Part shown: piece after piece, positions 6,381-14,699 of the stretch
Layout of the letters: the number at the start of each line of letters is the position of its first letter
How positions within the stretch are numbered: the stretch's first letter is position 1
From: Acidobacteriaceae bacterium
Lineage (GTDB): Bacteria > Acidobacteriota > Terriglobia > Terriglobales > SbA1
Length of the DNA stretch: 14,884 nucleotides
Reading direction: 5' to 3'
Assembly (NCBI GenBank): GCA_019237515.1
Contig: JAFAGX010000176.1
Coordinates: forward strand, 1-14,884
Program-made: the position numbers and the translations under genes
Notes under the pieces: generated by a model
The model's database searches: none
What the model was told of the DNA's origin: nothing
What the model saw: the letters and a program-made list of their open reading frames with translations, nothing else

Positions 6381-8209
6381 GCTCGAACAGTATGAGCTAT
6401 CTGCCCATCGAGAATTACGGAGTCATTGGCAACATGCAGTCTGTTGCCCTTGTTGGCACGAACGGCTCTATCGATTTTCTCTGCTACCCGGATTTCGATT
6501 CGCCGACAGTATTCGCTGCACTGCTCGATGACGAGAAGGGCGGCCGGTTTCAGATCGAGCCACAACTCACCAACGTACGGGTTCGCCAACTTTATTTGCC
6601 GGACACCAACATCCTTCTGACACGATTCCTGGCCGACGAGGGTGTAGTTGAAATAACGGATTACATGCCCATTGCCCTGGAAGGGGAACAGCCCAACGAG
6701 ATCGTACGGGCTGTGTGCGTGATTAGAGGCAACATTCCAGTCCAAATGCGTTGTCAGCCGCGATTCAATTATGCGAAATCGAAGCACCGGGTCGAGATCT
6801 CCGACGGGCGCGCGATGTTTACCCCAATAGATAATGACTCAGCGGCGATCGCTCTGTACTCCACTGCGCCGCTAGCGCAACAAAGAGAAGATGTTGTCTC
6901 AAATTTCACATTGCAAGCGGGTGAGATCGCAAGATTTGTCCTCGGGACGCCGCGTCCGCCGGGAGAACAACCGGAAATGGCCCTCTTGGGGATGCGCTTC
7001 CATGAAACATCTCGCTTCTGGAAAAAATGGATCGCAAAATCCAAATATAAGGGCCGGTGGCGAGAAATTGTGCACCGCTCAGCTTTATTGCTGAAGCTGC
7101 TTATCAGCCGCAAGCACGGGTCGTTGATTGCAGCGCCAACATTCTCTCTGCCGGAAGCAATCGGGGGAGTGCGCAATTGGGACTATCGCTACACCTGGCT
7201 GCGGGATGCCACCTTCACGCTCTATGCGCTGATTCGACTTGGGTTCGTCGAGGAAGCGGAGGCATTCATTGATTGGTTGAAGGGCCGGCTGGGTGACGAC
7301 GCGCAACGAGGGCCGTTGCAGGTCATGTACGGCATTGACGGGCGGCAAAAACTCGATGAACTTACTCTGGATCATCTTTCCGGGTACGAAAATTCGCAAC
7401 CGGTCCGCATTGGAAATGCGGCATACGAGCAACTGCAACTCGATATCTACGGCGAGATGATGGACTCGATTTATATGGCCAATAAATACGGCGACCCAAT
7501 TTCCTATGGCGGGTGGCAGGATGTCCACCGCATTCTGGACTGGCTGGGAAAAAACTGGCGACGGCCCGACGAAGGAATCTGGGAAGTTCGCGGAGGGGCC
7601 AGGGAATTTCTGCACTCCCGCTTGATGTGCTGGGTATCATTCGACCGTGCTTTGCGTTTGGCACAGAAACGTTCTCTTTCCGGACCCCTCGATGCATGGC
7701 TGCGCACACGAGACGAGATTCGCAATGATATCTTTACAAATTTCTGGAGCGAGCGGCTGCAGGCGTTCGTTCAAAGCAAAGGAACGGAAGACTTGGATGC
7801 CTCGGCCCTGCTGATGCCGATGATGCGTTTCATTAGTCCCGTGGATCCTATGTGGCTTTCCACCATGAGAGCGATAGAAACAAGACTGGTTGAAGATACC
7901 CTGGTGCGCCGCTATGAGGTGGAACGAACAAACGTGGACGGTTTGCCCGGGAGTGAGGGCAGCTTCACCGCATGCTCGTTTTGGTATGTCGAGTGCCTGG
8001 CCCGCGCGGGCCAGTTGGAAAAAGCCCAGTTACTGTTCGAAAAGCTCATTGGATACGCGAACCATCTCGGGCTGTATTCAGAAGAGCTTGGTTCCAATGG
8101 CCGGCATTTGGGAAATTTCCCCCAAGCGTTTACGCATCTCGCCTTGATCAGTGCAGCAACGTTCCTGGACAGAGAGCTGTCCGGAACGGGCGAGGCGACA
8201 TGGCGCTAG
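6377..8209 (+). CDS. glycoside hydrolase family 15 protein (glucoamylase/trehalase-like)
   Basis: An inverting alpha-glucosidase of family GH15. Related bacterial enzymes hydrolyse trehalose or alpha-glucans to glucose, and the substrate cannot be fixed from sequence. From ATG 6377 the protein has 610 residues, normal for the family. The N-terminal beta-sandwich domain shows LPIENYGVIGNMQSVALV and NGSIDFLCYPDFDSPTVFA. The (alpha/alpha)6 barrel shows NWDYRYTWLRDA (267-278), GIWEVRGG with Glu403 as probable general acid, and GSEGSF with Glu527 as probable general base, then CSFWYVECLARAG and LGNFPQAFTHLAL. No signal peptide, so cytoplasmic. Possible starts are GTG 6344, ATG 6377 and ATG 6392; I chose 6377 because a short leader ORF ends on it. 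Divergent from the phosphatase gene; both may answer to the inverted repeat between them. A role in compatible-solute or storage-glucan turnover during stress is inferred from context. Confidence 0.93.
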   Translation: MSSNSMSYLPIENYGVIGNMQSVALVGTNGSIDFLCYPDFDSPTVFAALLDDEKGGRFQIEPQLTNVRVRQLYLPDTNILLTRFLADEGVVEITDYMPIALEGEQPNEIVRAVCVIRGNIPVQMRCQPRFNYAKSKHRVEISDGRAMFTPIDNDSAAIALYSTAPLAQQREDVVSNFTLQAGEIARFVLGTPRPPGEQPEMALLGMRFHETSRFWKKWIAKSKYKGRWREIVHRSALLLKLLISRKHGSLIAAPTFSLPEAIGGVRNWDYRYTWLRDATFTLYALIRLGFVEEAEAFIDWLKGRLGDDAQRGPLQVMYGIDGRQKLDELTLDHLSGYENSQPVRIGNAAYEQLQLDIYGEMMDSIYMANKYGDPISYGGWQDVHRILDWLGKNWRRPDEGIWEVRGGAREFLHSRLMCWVSFDRALRLAQKRSLSGPLDAWLRTRDEIRNDIFTNFWSERLQAFVQSKGTEDLDASALLMPMMRFISPVDPMWLSTMRAIETRLVEDTLVRRYEVERTNVDGLPGSEGSFTACSFWYVECLARAGQLEKAQLLFEKLIGYANHLGLYSEELGSNGRHLGNFPQAFTHLALISAATFLDRELSGTGEATWR

Positions 8210-8484
8210 CATGCGTTCAAGAGAAATCTCAACTTAGCGGGGACAACCAGAGTAGCTCGGATGCGAATCCAACATTCACCATGGAAATGTGGCGCGTTAT
8301 TCAGCAAACCGGAAAGCGCGCAGTTCTTGCGCGCGGTACCGAACAGAAGCAGATCCAACGACCGGCCCACATGAATCTCAAAGAGTTCGTCGTGGCGCTG
8401 CCCCATAAAAGCATGCAGTCTGATCAGGATCTTGCGATGAAGTTTCCGGATGAGGTGAGCAGCAGCGCGGAGCGAGCAGCTTAG
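8200..8484 (+). CDS. small hypothetical ORF overlapping the end of the GH15 gene
   Basis: ATG 8200 has CGAGG at 8191-8195 with a 4-nt gap and overlaps the GH15 stop by 10 nt, an arrangement typical of translationally coupled genes. It would give 94 residues, hydrophilic and rich in Gln, Ser, Lys and Arg, with no signal peptide or membrane segment. The middle, NLKEFVVALPHKSMQSDQDL, looks plausibly folded. I recognise no family. In favour: position, ribosome-binding site and an otherwise empty gap. Against: no recognisable motif, and the same frame is open further upstream inside the GH15 gene, so openness here is weak evidence of coding. Confidence 0.4.
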   Translation: MALACVQEKSQLSGDNQSSSDANPTFTMEMWRVIQQTGKRAVLARGTEQKQIQRPAHMNLKEFVVALPHKSMQSDQDLAMKFPDEVSSSAERAA

Positions 8485-8643
8485 TTATCCTGCACCCTGC
8501 CTTCTCGTCCCAGCGCGGTTCGCAATCCAGCGCTGAAGCACCGGGTTCTACCCTTGTCACCTTAAGTGCCATCTAAGGTTGTACTCACATTATTTTGCAA
8601 ATGCGAGTAAACCGGGTCTCCCAGGACCCTGCATCGAAAGCAC
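8485..8643 (+). promoter_or_regulatory. intergenic leader of the receiver gene, with a short inverted repeat
   Basis: This 159-bp gap contains ACCTTA (8559-8564) and TAAGGT (8574-8579), a 6-bp inverted repeat with a 9-nt loop. There is no T-run after it, so it is not a convincing terminator. TTGTAC at 8579-8584 is a possible -35, but I see no good -10 at the right distance. No convincing ribosome-binding site precedes ATG 8644. Otherwise I see nothing here. Confidence 0.2.
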
Positions 8644-9045
8644 ATGGATGGCTCGGTATTGATCGTCGACGACAATACGTTTGTGCGCAAAGCGCTCACC
8701 CGGCTGTTCAAGTCTCAACCTGACTTCAAGGTTTGCGGCGAGGCGCACAATGGGCAGGAGGCCGTAAAGATGGCGCAGAGCCTGCACCCCGACTTGATCC
8801 TGATGGACCTTTCAATGCCAGTAATGAACGGTATCGAGGCAAGCCGCGTGCTGAAGAAACTGGAGCCCACCGTGCCGATTATTGTGTTCAGCGAATACAG
8901 CGATGCCCTGTCAGAGCAAGAGGCCAAATCCGCAGGCATCGCAGCTCGGGTGTCGAAGGGCGGGCCATTGTCCGCGCTTCTCACCAAAGCACGGACACTA
9001 GTACGCCGTCGTTCACACACGCATCGCTACCATAAAGCTGAGTAG
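8644..9045 (+). CDS. stand-alone response-regulator receiver domain protein
   Basis: A CheY-like receiver domain of 133 residues. The acidic pair is Asp9-Asp10 in LIVDDN, the phosphoacceptor is Asp55 in LILMDLSMPVMNG, the switch hydroxyl is Ser83 in IVFSEY, and the conserved lysine is Lys105 in VSKGG. The aromatic switch position Tyr85 is close by. All catalytic residues are present, so phosphorylation is expected. After about residue 117 only a short basic tail remains (RRRSHTHRYHK), and there is no DNA-binding or enzymatic output domain. It probably acts by protein-protein contact or as a phosphorelay intermediate. No histidine kinase is in the window, so the partner is unknown. The receiver family is certain; the pathway is not. 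Confidence 0.9.
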   Translation: MDGSVLIVDDNTFVRKALTRLFKSQPDFKVCGEAHNGQEAVKMAQSLHPDLILMDLSMPVMNGIEASRVLKKLEPTVPIIVFSEYSDALSEQEAKSAGIAARVSKGGPLSALLTKARTLVRRRSHTHRYHKAE

Positions 9046-9220
9046 CCGCAACAGCCTCGTACAATCTGCTTCAGCGAAGGACCCCTACGAGTTCAGAAAT
9101 CTGCCTGTCATGTTTTCTGCCTTGCTAGCTTGCATAATCGTCGGTGCAAAGTCCGCTCACGTACAACATCTCCAACTTGCTACGAATCTCAAGCCTGCAC
9201 GTGTTCAGTAGGGAGGGTGC
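9046..9220 (+). promoter_or_regulatory. leader of the shared-domain gene pair
   Basis: A 175-bp gap before the membrane-anchored small protein. CATAAT at 9133-9138 is a fair -10 candidate (five of six), but no good -35 lies about 17 bp upstream. GGGAGGG at 9211-9217 is a strong, slightly close ribosome-binding site for ATG 9221. No hairpin terminator is visible after the receiver gene. Confidence 0.25.
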
Positions 9221-9778
9221 ATGACTCACATTCAACTGCTGATCATTGTCCTGGCAATTGCGGTAGTCGTCCTGGCAGTCATCGGCTTCCTTTTCACACG
9301 CAAGCGGCGCAGCGAGAAATTGCGAGAGCGATTTGGACCGGAATACGACCGCGTCGTGAGACAGCAAGGCGATGCTCGAAAAGCCGAAGGGGTACTCGAA
9401 TTTCGCGAGAAACGTCGCGAAAAATTCAAAATTCGTTCTTTGTCGCCAGCCGACCGGTCAAGCTTCGAATACCGCTGGAATGAAGTGCAGAGACAGTTTG
9501 TCGACGACCCGCGAGGAGCGGTGACGCTGGCCGACAGTCTCGTCACCGACGTCATGCAATCCCGCGGCTATCCCATCGGCGATTTCGATCAGCGGGCTGC
9601 CGACATTTCGGTTGATCATCCCGTGGTTGTCGAGAACTATCGCGCTGCCCACGATATTGCGCTCCGCCACAGTCGGGGAGAAGCAGGTACAGAAGATCTG
9701 CGAAAGGCAATGGTCCACTACAAAACTTTATTCGAAGAACTACTTCATGATCACAGTTTGAAAAGAAAGGAAGCATAG
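9221..9778 (+). CDS. membrane-anchored small protein, first of a shared-domain pair
   Basis: A 185-residue protein of unknown function. Residues 4-25 form one hydrophobic helix (LLIIVLAIAVVVLAVIGFLF), followed by a basic stretch, TRKRRSEKLRER, which predicts a cytoplasmic C-terminal part. Next come FGPEYDR (39-44) and a charged, probably helical or coiled region to about 75. The C-terminal domain holds two blocks: RWNEVQRQFVDDPRGAV (85-101) and TEDLRKAMVHYKTLFEELL (157-175). Between them lies a segment with GYPIGDFDQRAADISVDHP (116-134), which I recall from uncharacterised proteins in other soil bacteria. Both blocks recur in the next gene, which starts 3 nt after this stop. Strong ribosome-binding site at 9211-9217. 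A structural or regulatory role at the inner membrane is possible; I assign none. Confidence 0.85.
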   Translation: MTHIQLLIIVLAIAVVVLAVIGFLFTRKRRSEKLRERFGPEYDRVVRQQGDARKAEGVLEFREKRREKFKIRSLSPADRSSFEYRWNEVQRQFVDDPRGAVTLADSLVTDVMQSRGYPIGDFDQRAADISVDHPVVVENYRAAHDIALRHSRGEAGTEDLRKAMVHYKTLFEELLHDHSLKRKEA

Positions 9779-9781
9779 AAT

Positions 9782-10198
9782 ATGGCTACGCCTCTGAAAA
9801 AAGATCGCCCGGAAGAGCAACTTACTACTGCCGACCTCGCGAGCGGTCAGCCTAAGGCGGTTGATCCCCAGGCACCCAAGCCAGTCTTGTCCGAACGGGA
9901 CAGCGAGCGTTCATCGATGCGAGACGGCGGCCCGCCCCTTTTTCCTGAGAACGAATTGGGAGATCTGCGAGATCGCTGGAACAGGATCCAAACGGATTTT
10001 GTGGATGAGCCACGCAAGGCTGTAGAACAAGCCGACGGTCTCGTAGCATCCGCAATGAAGCGGCTAGCCGAAGTTTTTGCAGAGGAACGATCCAAGCTTG
10101 AGCAGCAGTGGGACCGGGGCGACAAAGTTTCCACGGAGGACCTGCGCCTCGCATTACAGCGCTATCGCACATTCTTCCATCGCCTGCTGTCAGTCTGA
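9782..10198 (+). CDS. soluble small protein, second of a shared-domain pair
   Basis: A 138-residue hydrophilic protein with no signal peptide or membrane helix. The first 55 residues are Pro/charge-rich and probably disordered. The rest repeats the C-terminal domain of the preceding gene product: RWNRIQTDFVDEPRKAV (65-81) and TEDLRLALQRYRTFFHRLL (118-136). Over residues 65-91 I count 15 of 27 identities with the neighbour, and 11 of 20 over 117-136. The spacer between the blocks is about 19 residues shorter and lacks the GYP...DHP segment. AGGAAG at 9768-9773 serves as ribosome-binding site, inside the preceding gene. With a 3-nt gap the two are almost certainly co-translated, and they could form a membrane-plus-cytosol heteromer. 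Function unknown. Confidence 0.8.
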   Translation: MATPLKKDRPEEQLTTADLASGQPKAVDPQAPKPVLSERDSERSSMRDGGPPLFPENELGDLRDRWNRIQTDFVDEPRKAVEQADGLVASAMKRLAEVFAEERSKLEQQWDRGDKVSTEDLRLALQRYRTFFHRLLSV

Positions 10199-10230
10199 GA
10201 AGTTCGACCGCGGTCTTCGTGCACGCGAAT

Positions 10231-10260
10231 ATTTGGCGGGTAGCGATGCTCCCGCCAAAT
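10231..10260. terminator. hairpin between convergent transcription units, likely bidirectional terminator
   Basis: ATTTGGCGGG (10231-10240) and CCCGCCAAAT (10251-10260) are perfectly complementary, and the loop can add AGC/GCT pairs with a single bulged T. On the plus strand it is followed only by TTG, so the U-tract is short. It sits 32 nt after the stop at 10198 and 24 nt after the minus-strand RND stop, the usual place for a terminator shared by convergent genes. Confidence 0.6.
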
Positions 10261-10284
10261 TTGCTGATCCGGTGACGGCTTCGG

Positions 10285-13200
10285 TTAGACGTTATCCTCG
10301 GGCGCGCGAGCTCTTTGCTTAAGGCTGAAAGACCGGCTGAGCCATTCTCGCCACGGCAAGGCTTCGAATTCCGCGAAATAAGAGTAGGCAACAGGAACGA
10401 CCAATAAGGTCAGCAGCAGGCATAGCGTCTGGCCACCAATAATGGTCACGGCAATTGATGCACGCTGTTCGGAGCCGGCACCGATCCCGACTGCAACCGG
10501 GATCAAGCCCGCGATGATCGATAGGGTTGTCATCAGAATCGGCCGCAAGCGCACCCGATTGGCTTCAAGAATCGCATCCCGCAGGGTCATACCCGTTTGC
10601 ATCAGGCGATTGGTGTAGTCGACCTGCAGAATTCCGTTCTTCTTCACAATTCCTAACAACAGGAACATGCCAAGCGCACTCCAGAGGCTCAGCGCGCGAC
10701 CGGTGATCCACAGAGACAACAGGGCGAAGGGAACGCTTAATGGAAGCGTCAGCATGATGATGAACGGGTACGAAAAGCTTTCGAATTGGGCCGCCAGAAC
10801 CATGTACATGAAGACGGAAGCCAGAAGCATCGCCAGTAGAAGGTTCCAGGTCGTTTCTTCGAGAACTTTTACCTGGCCCGAGAACAAATAGGAATATCCG
10901 GCGGGAAGCCCTTCTTCCTGGATGGACTGAATCGTGTGCGCGGCTGCAAGATCGAGAGGGTAACCCGAGCTGACGTTCGCATACACACTAACCTGAAATT
11001 CACGGTTGTATCGCCACAGGGTTGCCGGACCGAAACCGCGCCCAATGTTAGCCACACTCTCCAGGCGAACCTGCCCCAGCTTAGACGAGGGCACCATCAT
11101 TCGACTCAGCACGTCGAGATTGTCACGTTGCTCGGGCAGCAGTTGCATCGTGACCGGGTACTGCTCAGAGCCTTCCTTGAAGCGCGTAATCTCATCGTCC
11201 CCGGAATAGAACAGCCGGACCGCATCGCTGATATCGGTCATGCTCACTCCAATGTCGGCGGCGCGTTGCCGGTCAACCTTCACCTGCAGTTCTGGCGTAT
11301 TGAGATTCAAGCTGGGATTGATATCGACCAAGTCCGGATAATTTCGCATCCGATCGGCCACTCTCTTGCTAATGTCAGCTAATTGATCGAGGCTCGGACC
11401 GCGGATCACGGCTGAGATCGGGAAATAAATCTCGCCGCCAAGTACGGAAGGCAAGCGAACGTTGTACGTGACGTTGTGATAGTTGGCGAGGATCCCGCGA
11501 ACCCTGGTTGCCATTTGTTCATGGGTCAACTTGCGCTGGCTGCGCGGCACCAGGCCGATGAAAAGGTGCGCGTGATTGGTAGGTCCGTGAGTATAGCTTT
11601 GCACAAAGGCGATTTCCGGCATGCTGGAGATGCGGCGCGCCATATCGGACGCAATCTGACTGGTTTTTTCTAGCGAGGTGCCCTCGGGCAAAGTGAATGA
11701 ACTCTGTAGTTCGGATTGGTCGTCGGCTGGAATCCAATCCCGCCCTACCAGATGATAAAGACCGAAGGTCGAAAGAAAGGTAGCGATACAGATTATTACT
11801 AAGACGAATCGGTGGTCGAGCGACCAGCGCAACATCCTCAAGTAGAAGTTCTCTAACATTAGCGAGAACCCATGGGAGTGCGACTTTCTGTCTGCTTCAT
11901 TCACTCGCAGCAGGCGGGAACTCATCATGGGCGTGAGCGTGAAAGCAACAAGCAGGGAGACTAGAATTGCTATGGCCATGGTCCAACCGAATGAGTTCAC
12001 ATACTTGCGGGCGTATCCGGTCATAAAGGCGATCGGCAGGAAGATGATGATTAGGGAAAGTGTGGTGGCCATCACCGCCAAGCCAATCTCCTGAGTAGCC
12101 TCGATGGCCGCGTGGACGCGATCGAGGCGCTTGTCCTCCATAAAGCGAAAAATGTTTTCCAGCACGATGATGGCGTCATCGATGACGATTCCCACCGCCA
12201 GCGTCAAGGCCAAAAGAGTCATGTTGTTGAGGGAAAAATCCATCCCTCGCATCAGAGTGAAGGTCGCGATAATAGAACTGGGAATGGCTACGGCAGCGAT
12301 CAGCACTGCGCGCCAGTTCCGAATGAAGAGCCAGACGATTGCGCTGGCAAGAATGCTGCCCAGAATAAGGTGTTCGAGCAGCGAATGAACCGACGCTTTA
12401 ATGAAGTCGGAGATATCGTGCACAACCTGAAGCTGAACGCCGGGAGGCATTTGTGATCGCAATGCATCGATTTGCTTGCGCACGTCGTCTGCTACGCGGA
12501 CGGTGTTCGCTCCCGATTGGCGAAGAATCTGGATGCTCACCACATCCTGTCCCGGGCTTGCGTGAGTGAACAATGCCGACCAAGTGCGCAATTCCTGCGC
12601 GCCATCTACAACCTGCGCAACATCGCGGATGCGGACCGGTATTCCGCCATGGGTTCCGACGACAATCTCGCGAAACTGGTCGGCGGAAGTGACGCGTCCC
12701 AGGGTTCGCAATCCCAGTTCCTGCGGTCCGGTGATAATTCGACCACCTGGCGCTTCGATATTCTCCCGCTGCAGGGCATTGCGCACATCGAGCACCGTGA
12801 AGTTGTGCGAAGTGAGCTTCTGGGCATCGAGCAGCACGCGGATCTGGCGGGCCTGGCCGCCATTCAGTTCCACGCTGCCGACACCGTCGACGGTCTGAAT
12901 GGCTCGCTTCACCTGCTTGTCCGCGATCTCGGTCAATTCCCGCCGGCTCATCGGCCCGCTTACCAGCAGAGTCATGATCGGATCGGATTGCGGGTCTTCT
13001 TTAGTGATGACCGGGGGAAGAGTTTCGCGGGGCAAGCGATTGAGCGCGGCCGCAACTTTTTCTCGAATATCCTGGGCGGCGCCGTCAATGTCGCGCTCCA
13101 AAACGAAGGTACAGGTAATCTCGGCCACGCCTTCGGAGGAGTAGACACTCATTTCGTCGATGCCGCTCACCGAAGAAACCGCATCTTCCAAGGGAAGAAC

Positions 13201-13389
13201 AATACCGGTGACCATCTCTTCCGGAGTCGCGCCGGGAAGTCGCACTTCGATGTTTACGGTCGCTGGATCGGCTTTTGGAAAGAGGTCTACGGCCAGCCCG
13301 CGATAGGAAAACACGCCGAGAGTCAACAGAAAGGCGATCAGCATCACGGTAAAAACGGGATGCCGGACGCAGATTTCGGCGAGTTTCAT
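10285..13389 (-). CDS. RND-family efflux pump inner-membrane protein (AcrB/MexB-like, HAE1)
   Basis: Proton-driven resistance-nodulation-division transporter that forms an inner-membrane trimer and exports drugs or hydrophobic compounds through an adaptor and an outer-membrane channel. At 1,034 residues it has the usual length. It begins MKLAEICVRHPVFTVML with the first membrane helix at about 11-30, followed by LAVDLFPKADPATVNIEVRLPGA-type porter sequence. The proton-relay Asp pair is in GIVIDDAIIVLEN (Asp404-Asp405). The matching lysine is in GIVKKNGILQVDY (Lys916 or Lys917), equivalent to the TM4/TM10 relay of AcrB. Near the C-terminus lies IAGLIPVAVGIGAGSEQ. All key residues are intact. 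It follows the adaptor gene by 21 nt on the same strand. No clear ribosome-binding site precedes ATG 13389, so translation may be coupled. No outer-membrane factor gene is in the window. Substrate unknown. Confidence 0.95.
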   Translation of the reverse strand: MKLAEICVRHPVFTVMLIAFLLTLGVFSYRGLAVDLFPKADPATVNIEVRLPGATPEEMVTGIVLPLEDAVSSVSGIDEMSVYSSEGVAEITCTFVLERDIDGAAQDIREKVAAALNRLPRETLPPVITKEDPQSDPIMTLLVSGPMSRRELTEIADKQVKRAIQTVDGVGSVELNGGQARQIRVLLDAQKLTSHNFTVLDVRNALQRENIEAPGGRIITGPQELGLRTLGRVTSADQFREIVVGTHGGIPVRIRDVAQVVDGAQELRTWSALFTHASPGQDVVSIQILRQSGANTVRVADDVRKQIDALRSQMPPGVQLQVVHDISDFIKASVHSLLEHLILGSILASAIVWLFIRNWRAVLIAAVAIPSSIIATFTLMRGMDFSLNNMTLLALTLAVGIVIDDAIIVLENIFRFMEDKRLDRVHAAIEATQEIGLAVMATTLSLIIIFLPIAFMTGYARKYVNSFGWTMAIAILVSLLVAFTLTPMMSSRLLRVNEADRKSHSHGFSLMLENFYLRMLRWSLDHRFVLVIICIATFLSTFGLYHLVGRDWIPADDQSELQSSFTLPEGTSLEKTSQIASDMARRISSMPEIAFVQSYTHGPTNHAHLFIGLVPRSQRKLTHEQMATRVRGILANYHNVTYNVRLPSVLGGEIYFPISAVIRGPSLDQLADISKRVADRMRNYPDLVDINPSLNLNTPELQVKVDRQRAADIGVSMTDISDAVRLFYSGDDEITRFKEGSEQYPVTMQLLPEQRDNLDVLSRMMVPSSKLGQVRLESVANIGRGFGPATLWRYNREFQVSVYANVSSGYPLDLAAAHTIQSIQEEGLPAGYSYLFSGQVKVLEETTWNLLLAMLLASVFMYMVLAAQFESFSYPFIIMLTLPLSVPFALLSLWITGRALSLWSALGMFLLLGIVKKNGILQVDYTNRLMQTGMTLRDAILEANRVRLRPILMTTLSIIAGLIPVAVGIGAGSEQRASIAVTIIGGQTLCLLLTLLVVPVAYSYFAEFEALPWREWLSRSFSLKQRARAPEDNV

Positions 13390-13410
13390 GTATGAGGGTG
13401 CTCAGTCGTT

Positions 13411-14619
13411 TCAGCGGGCGGCGGGCGAGGTCTCGACCTGTTCCTCGACCGTATCGCCCTCATGCAGGTCACCGGAAATGGGCACGGCTACCCGGTCTCC
13501 CGGCTTCAGACCGTCGGCGACTTCAAAGCGTTGTCCCTTCTGATCTTCGGTTTGTCCGGCCGGAAGAATCTGTTTCTCCGAAACGTGAATGCCATGCACC
13601 AGAAAAACCTTGTACACGCCGTAGCGGTAATTGACAGCCGGCTCGGGGACGAAAATCGCTTTGTCCTCTCGCTCACTGGGCATCGACGCCTGAACAAAAA
13701 ATCCGGGTTTCAACCGACCGGCGGCATTGTTGAGGAGAGCCTCGGCCTCGAAGGTCCGCGAATCCTGAGAGACAGTCGGATTGATGCGCGAAATGCGTCC
13801 TTCAAACGTTTCACCGGGGAACGCCTCCAAATGAAGGTCAACCGTCGCCCCTTCCTTTACCCAGCCCGCCCAGCGTTCGGGAACCGCAAGCCTCGCGCGC
13901 AGGCGGTCGGTCCGCACCAGCACCAGAACCGGACTTTGCAGGCGAAGATACTCTCCCGGGTGAACATTTCTGGTTTCAACCGCGCCCGGATAAGGCGCCC
14001 GAATGGTGGCGTCGCTCAGCTTTTTCTCCGCCAAAGCCGCGCTGGCCTCGCTCGAAATCAACTGCGCCTTGAGCCGGTTCACTTCCTGCAGCGCGAGATC
14101 ATAGGTCGCCTTTGTGCTCTCGTATCGGCTCGCGGCTTCGTCATATTGCTGCTGGGAAATGAGGTTATCTTTGAACATCTCCTTCGCGCGAGCATACTTC
14201 CGGTCGGCGTCGAAGAGGTCGGCCTCGGCTCGCTGGACCGAGGCAATTTTCTTGGGATCAGTGGGAGGAGGATCGTTCGGACCAATCCCCAGTTGGGCTC
14301 GCACCTGCTTCACGATTCCCTGCTGGCGTTCGAGTTCGAACTGAAGCTCTCTCGGGTCGAGCAGAACCAAAGGTTGCGATTCGCTCACGGTGTCGCCGAC
14401 GTCTACCAGGACCTTGTCGACGCGACCCTCGACCTGTGCGCTCAAGGTACTCTCTTCCAAAGCAAACAGAGAGCCGACAGCTTGTATCCTCCGCCTGGTA
14501 GTTTCCTCTGCTACTGGATAGACATGCACGGGAACCGGCTTGGAGAAAGAAGCCTTCGCGCTATTCGCCCGGAAGTTCGAGCAGCCGGTCGTCAGAACCG
14601 AGCCCGCGAGGAGAGCCAC
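13411..14619 (-). CDS. RND efflux periplasmic adaptor (membrane fusion protein), lipoprotein
   Basis: HlyD/AcrA-type adaptor that joins the RND pump to an outer-membrane channel. Lipobox LTTGC puts the lipidated Cys at residue 13 from GTG 14619. A lipoyl-like half-motif lies in LSAQVEGRVDKVLVDVGDTV, then a long alpha-hairpin (about 97-195, with ISQQQYDEAASRYESTKATY), the second lipoyl half in ATIRAPYPGAVETRNVHPGEYL, a beta-barrel domain and a membrane-proximal domain. The length of 402 fits. The start is doubtful: the 12-residue signal from GTG 14619 has no positive charge. The frame stays open to a TAA at 14701-14703 with no ATG, GTG or TTG. It has a CTG at 14676 preceded by a G-run, which would supply a basic n-region (HRRIR, WRTK) before the hydrophobic core. 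First gene of the efflux operon; the pump gene follows 21 nt later. Confidence 0.92.
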   Translation of the reverse strand: MALLAGSVLTTGCSNFRANSAKASFSKPVPVHVYPVAEETTRRRIQAVGSLFALEESTLSAQVEGRVDKVLVDVGDTVSESQPLVLLDPRELQFELERQQGIVKQVRAQLGIGPNDPPPTDPKKIASVQRAEADLFDADRKYARAKEMFKDNLISQQQYDEAASRYESTKATYDLALQEVNRLKAQLISSEASAALAEKKLSDATIRAPYPGAVETRNVHPGEYLRLQSPVLVLVRTDRLRARLAVPERWAGWVKEGATVDLHLEAFPGETFEGRISRINPTVSQDSRTFEAEALLNNAAGRLKPGFFVQASMPSEREDKAIFVPEPAVNYRYGVYKVFLVHGIHVSEKQILPAGQTEDQKGQRFEVADGLKPGDRVAVPISGDLHEGDTVEEQVETSPAAR

Positions 14620-14699
14620 ACAGGGCCACTTCGTTCGCCAACCGGTGCACCGGATTCGTCGATGGTCGACGTTCAGTGGTCTGCACCCCCAATCGCAGC

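Noticed and set aside
8559..8579. ACCTTA/TAAGGT hairpin as terminator of the GH15 gene or the small ORF
   Set aside because: The stem is 6 bp and A/T-rich with a 9-nt loop and no following T-run. Too weak to call.
12472..13395. Long plus-strand open frame of 307 codons opposite the RND pump gene
   Set aside because: The opposite strand encodes a complete, motif-rich RND pump; the plus-strand product has no recognisable features or ribosome-binding site.
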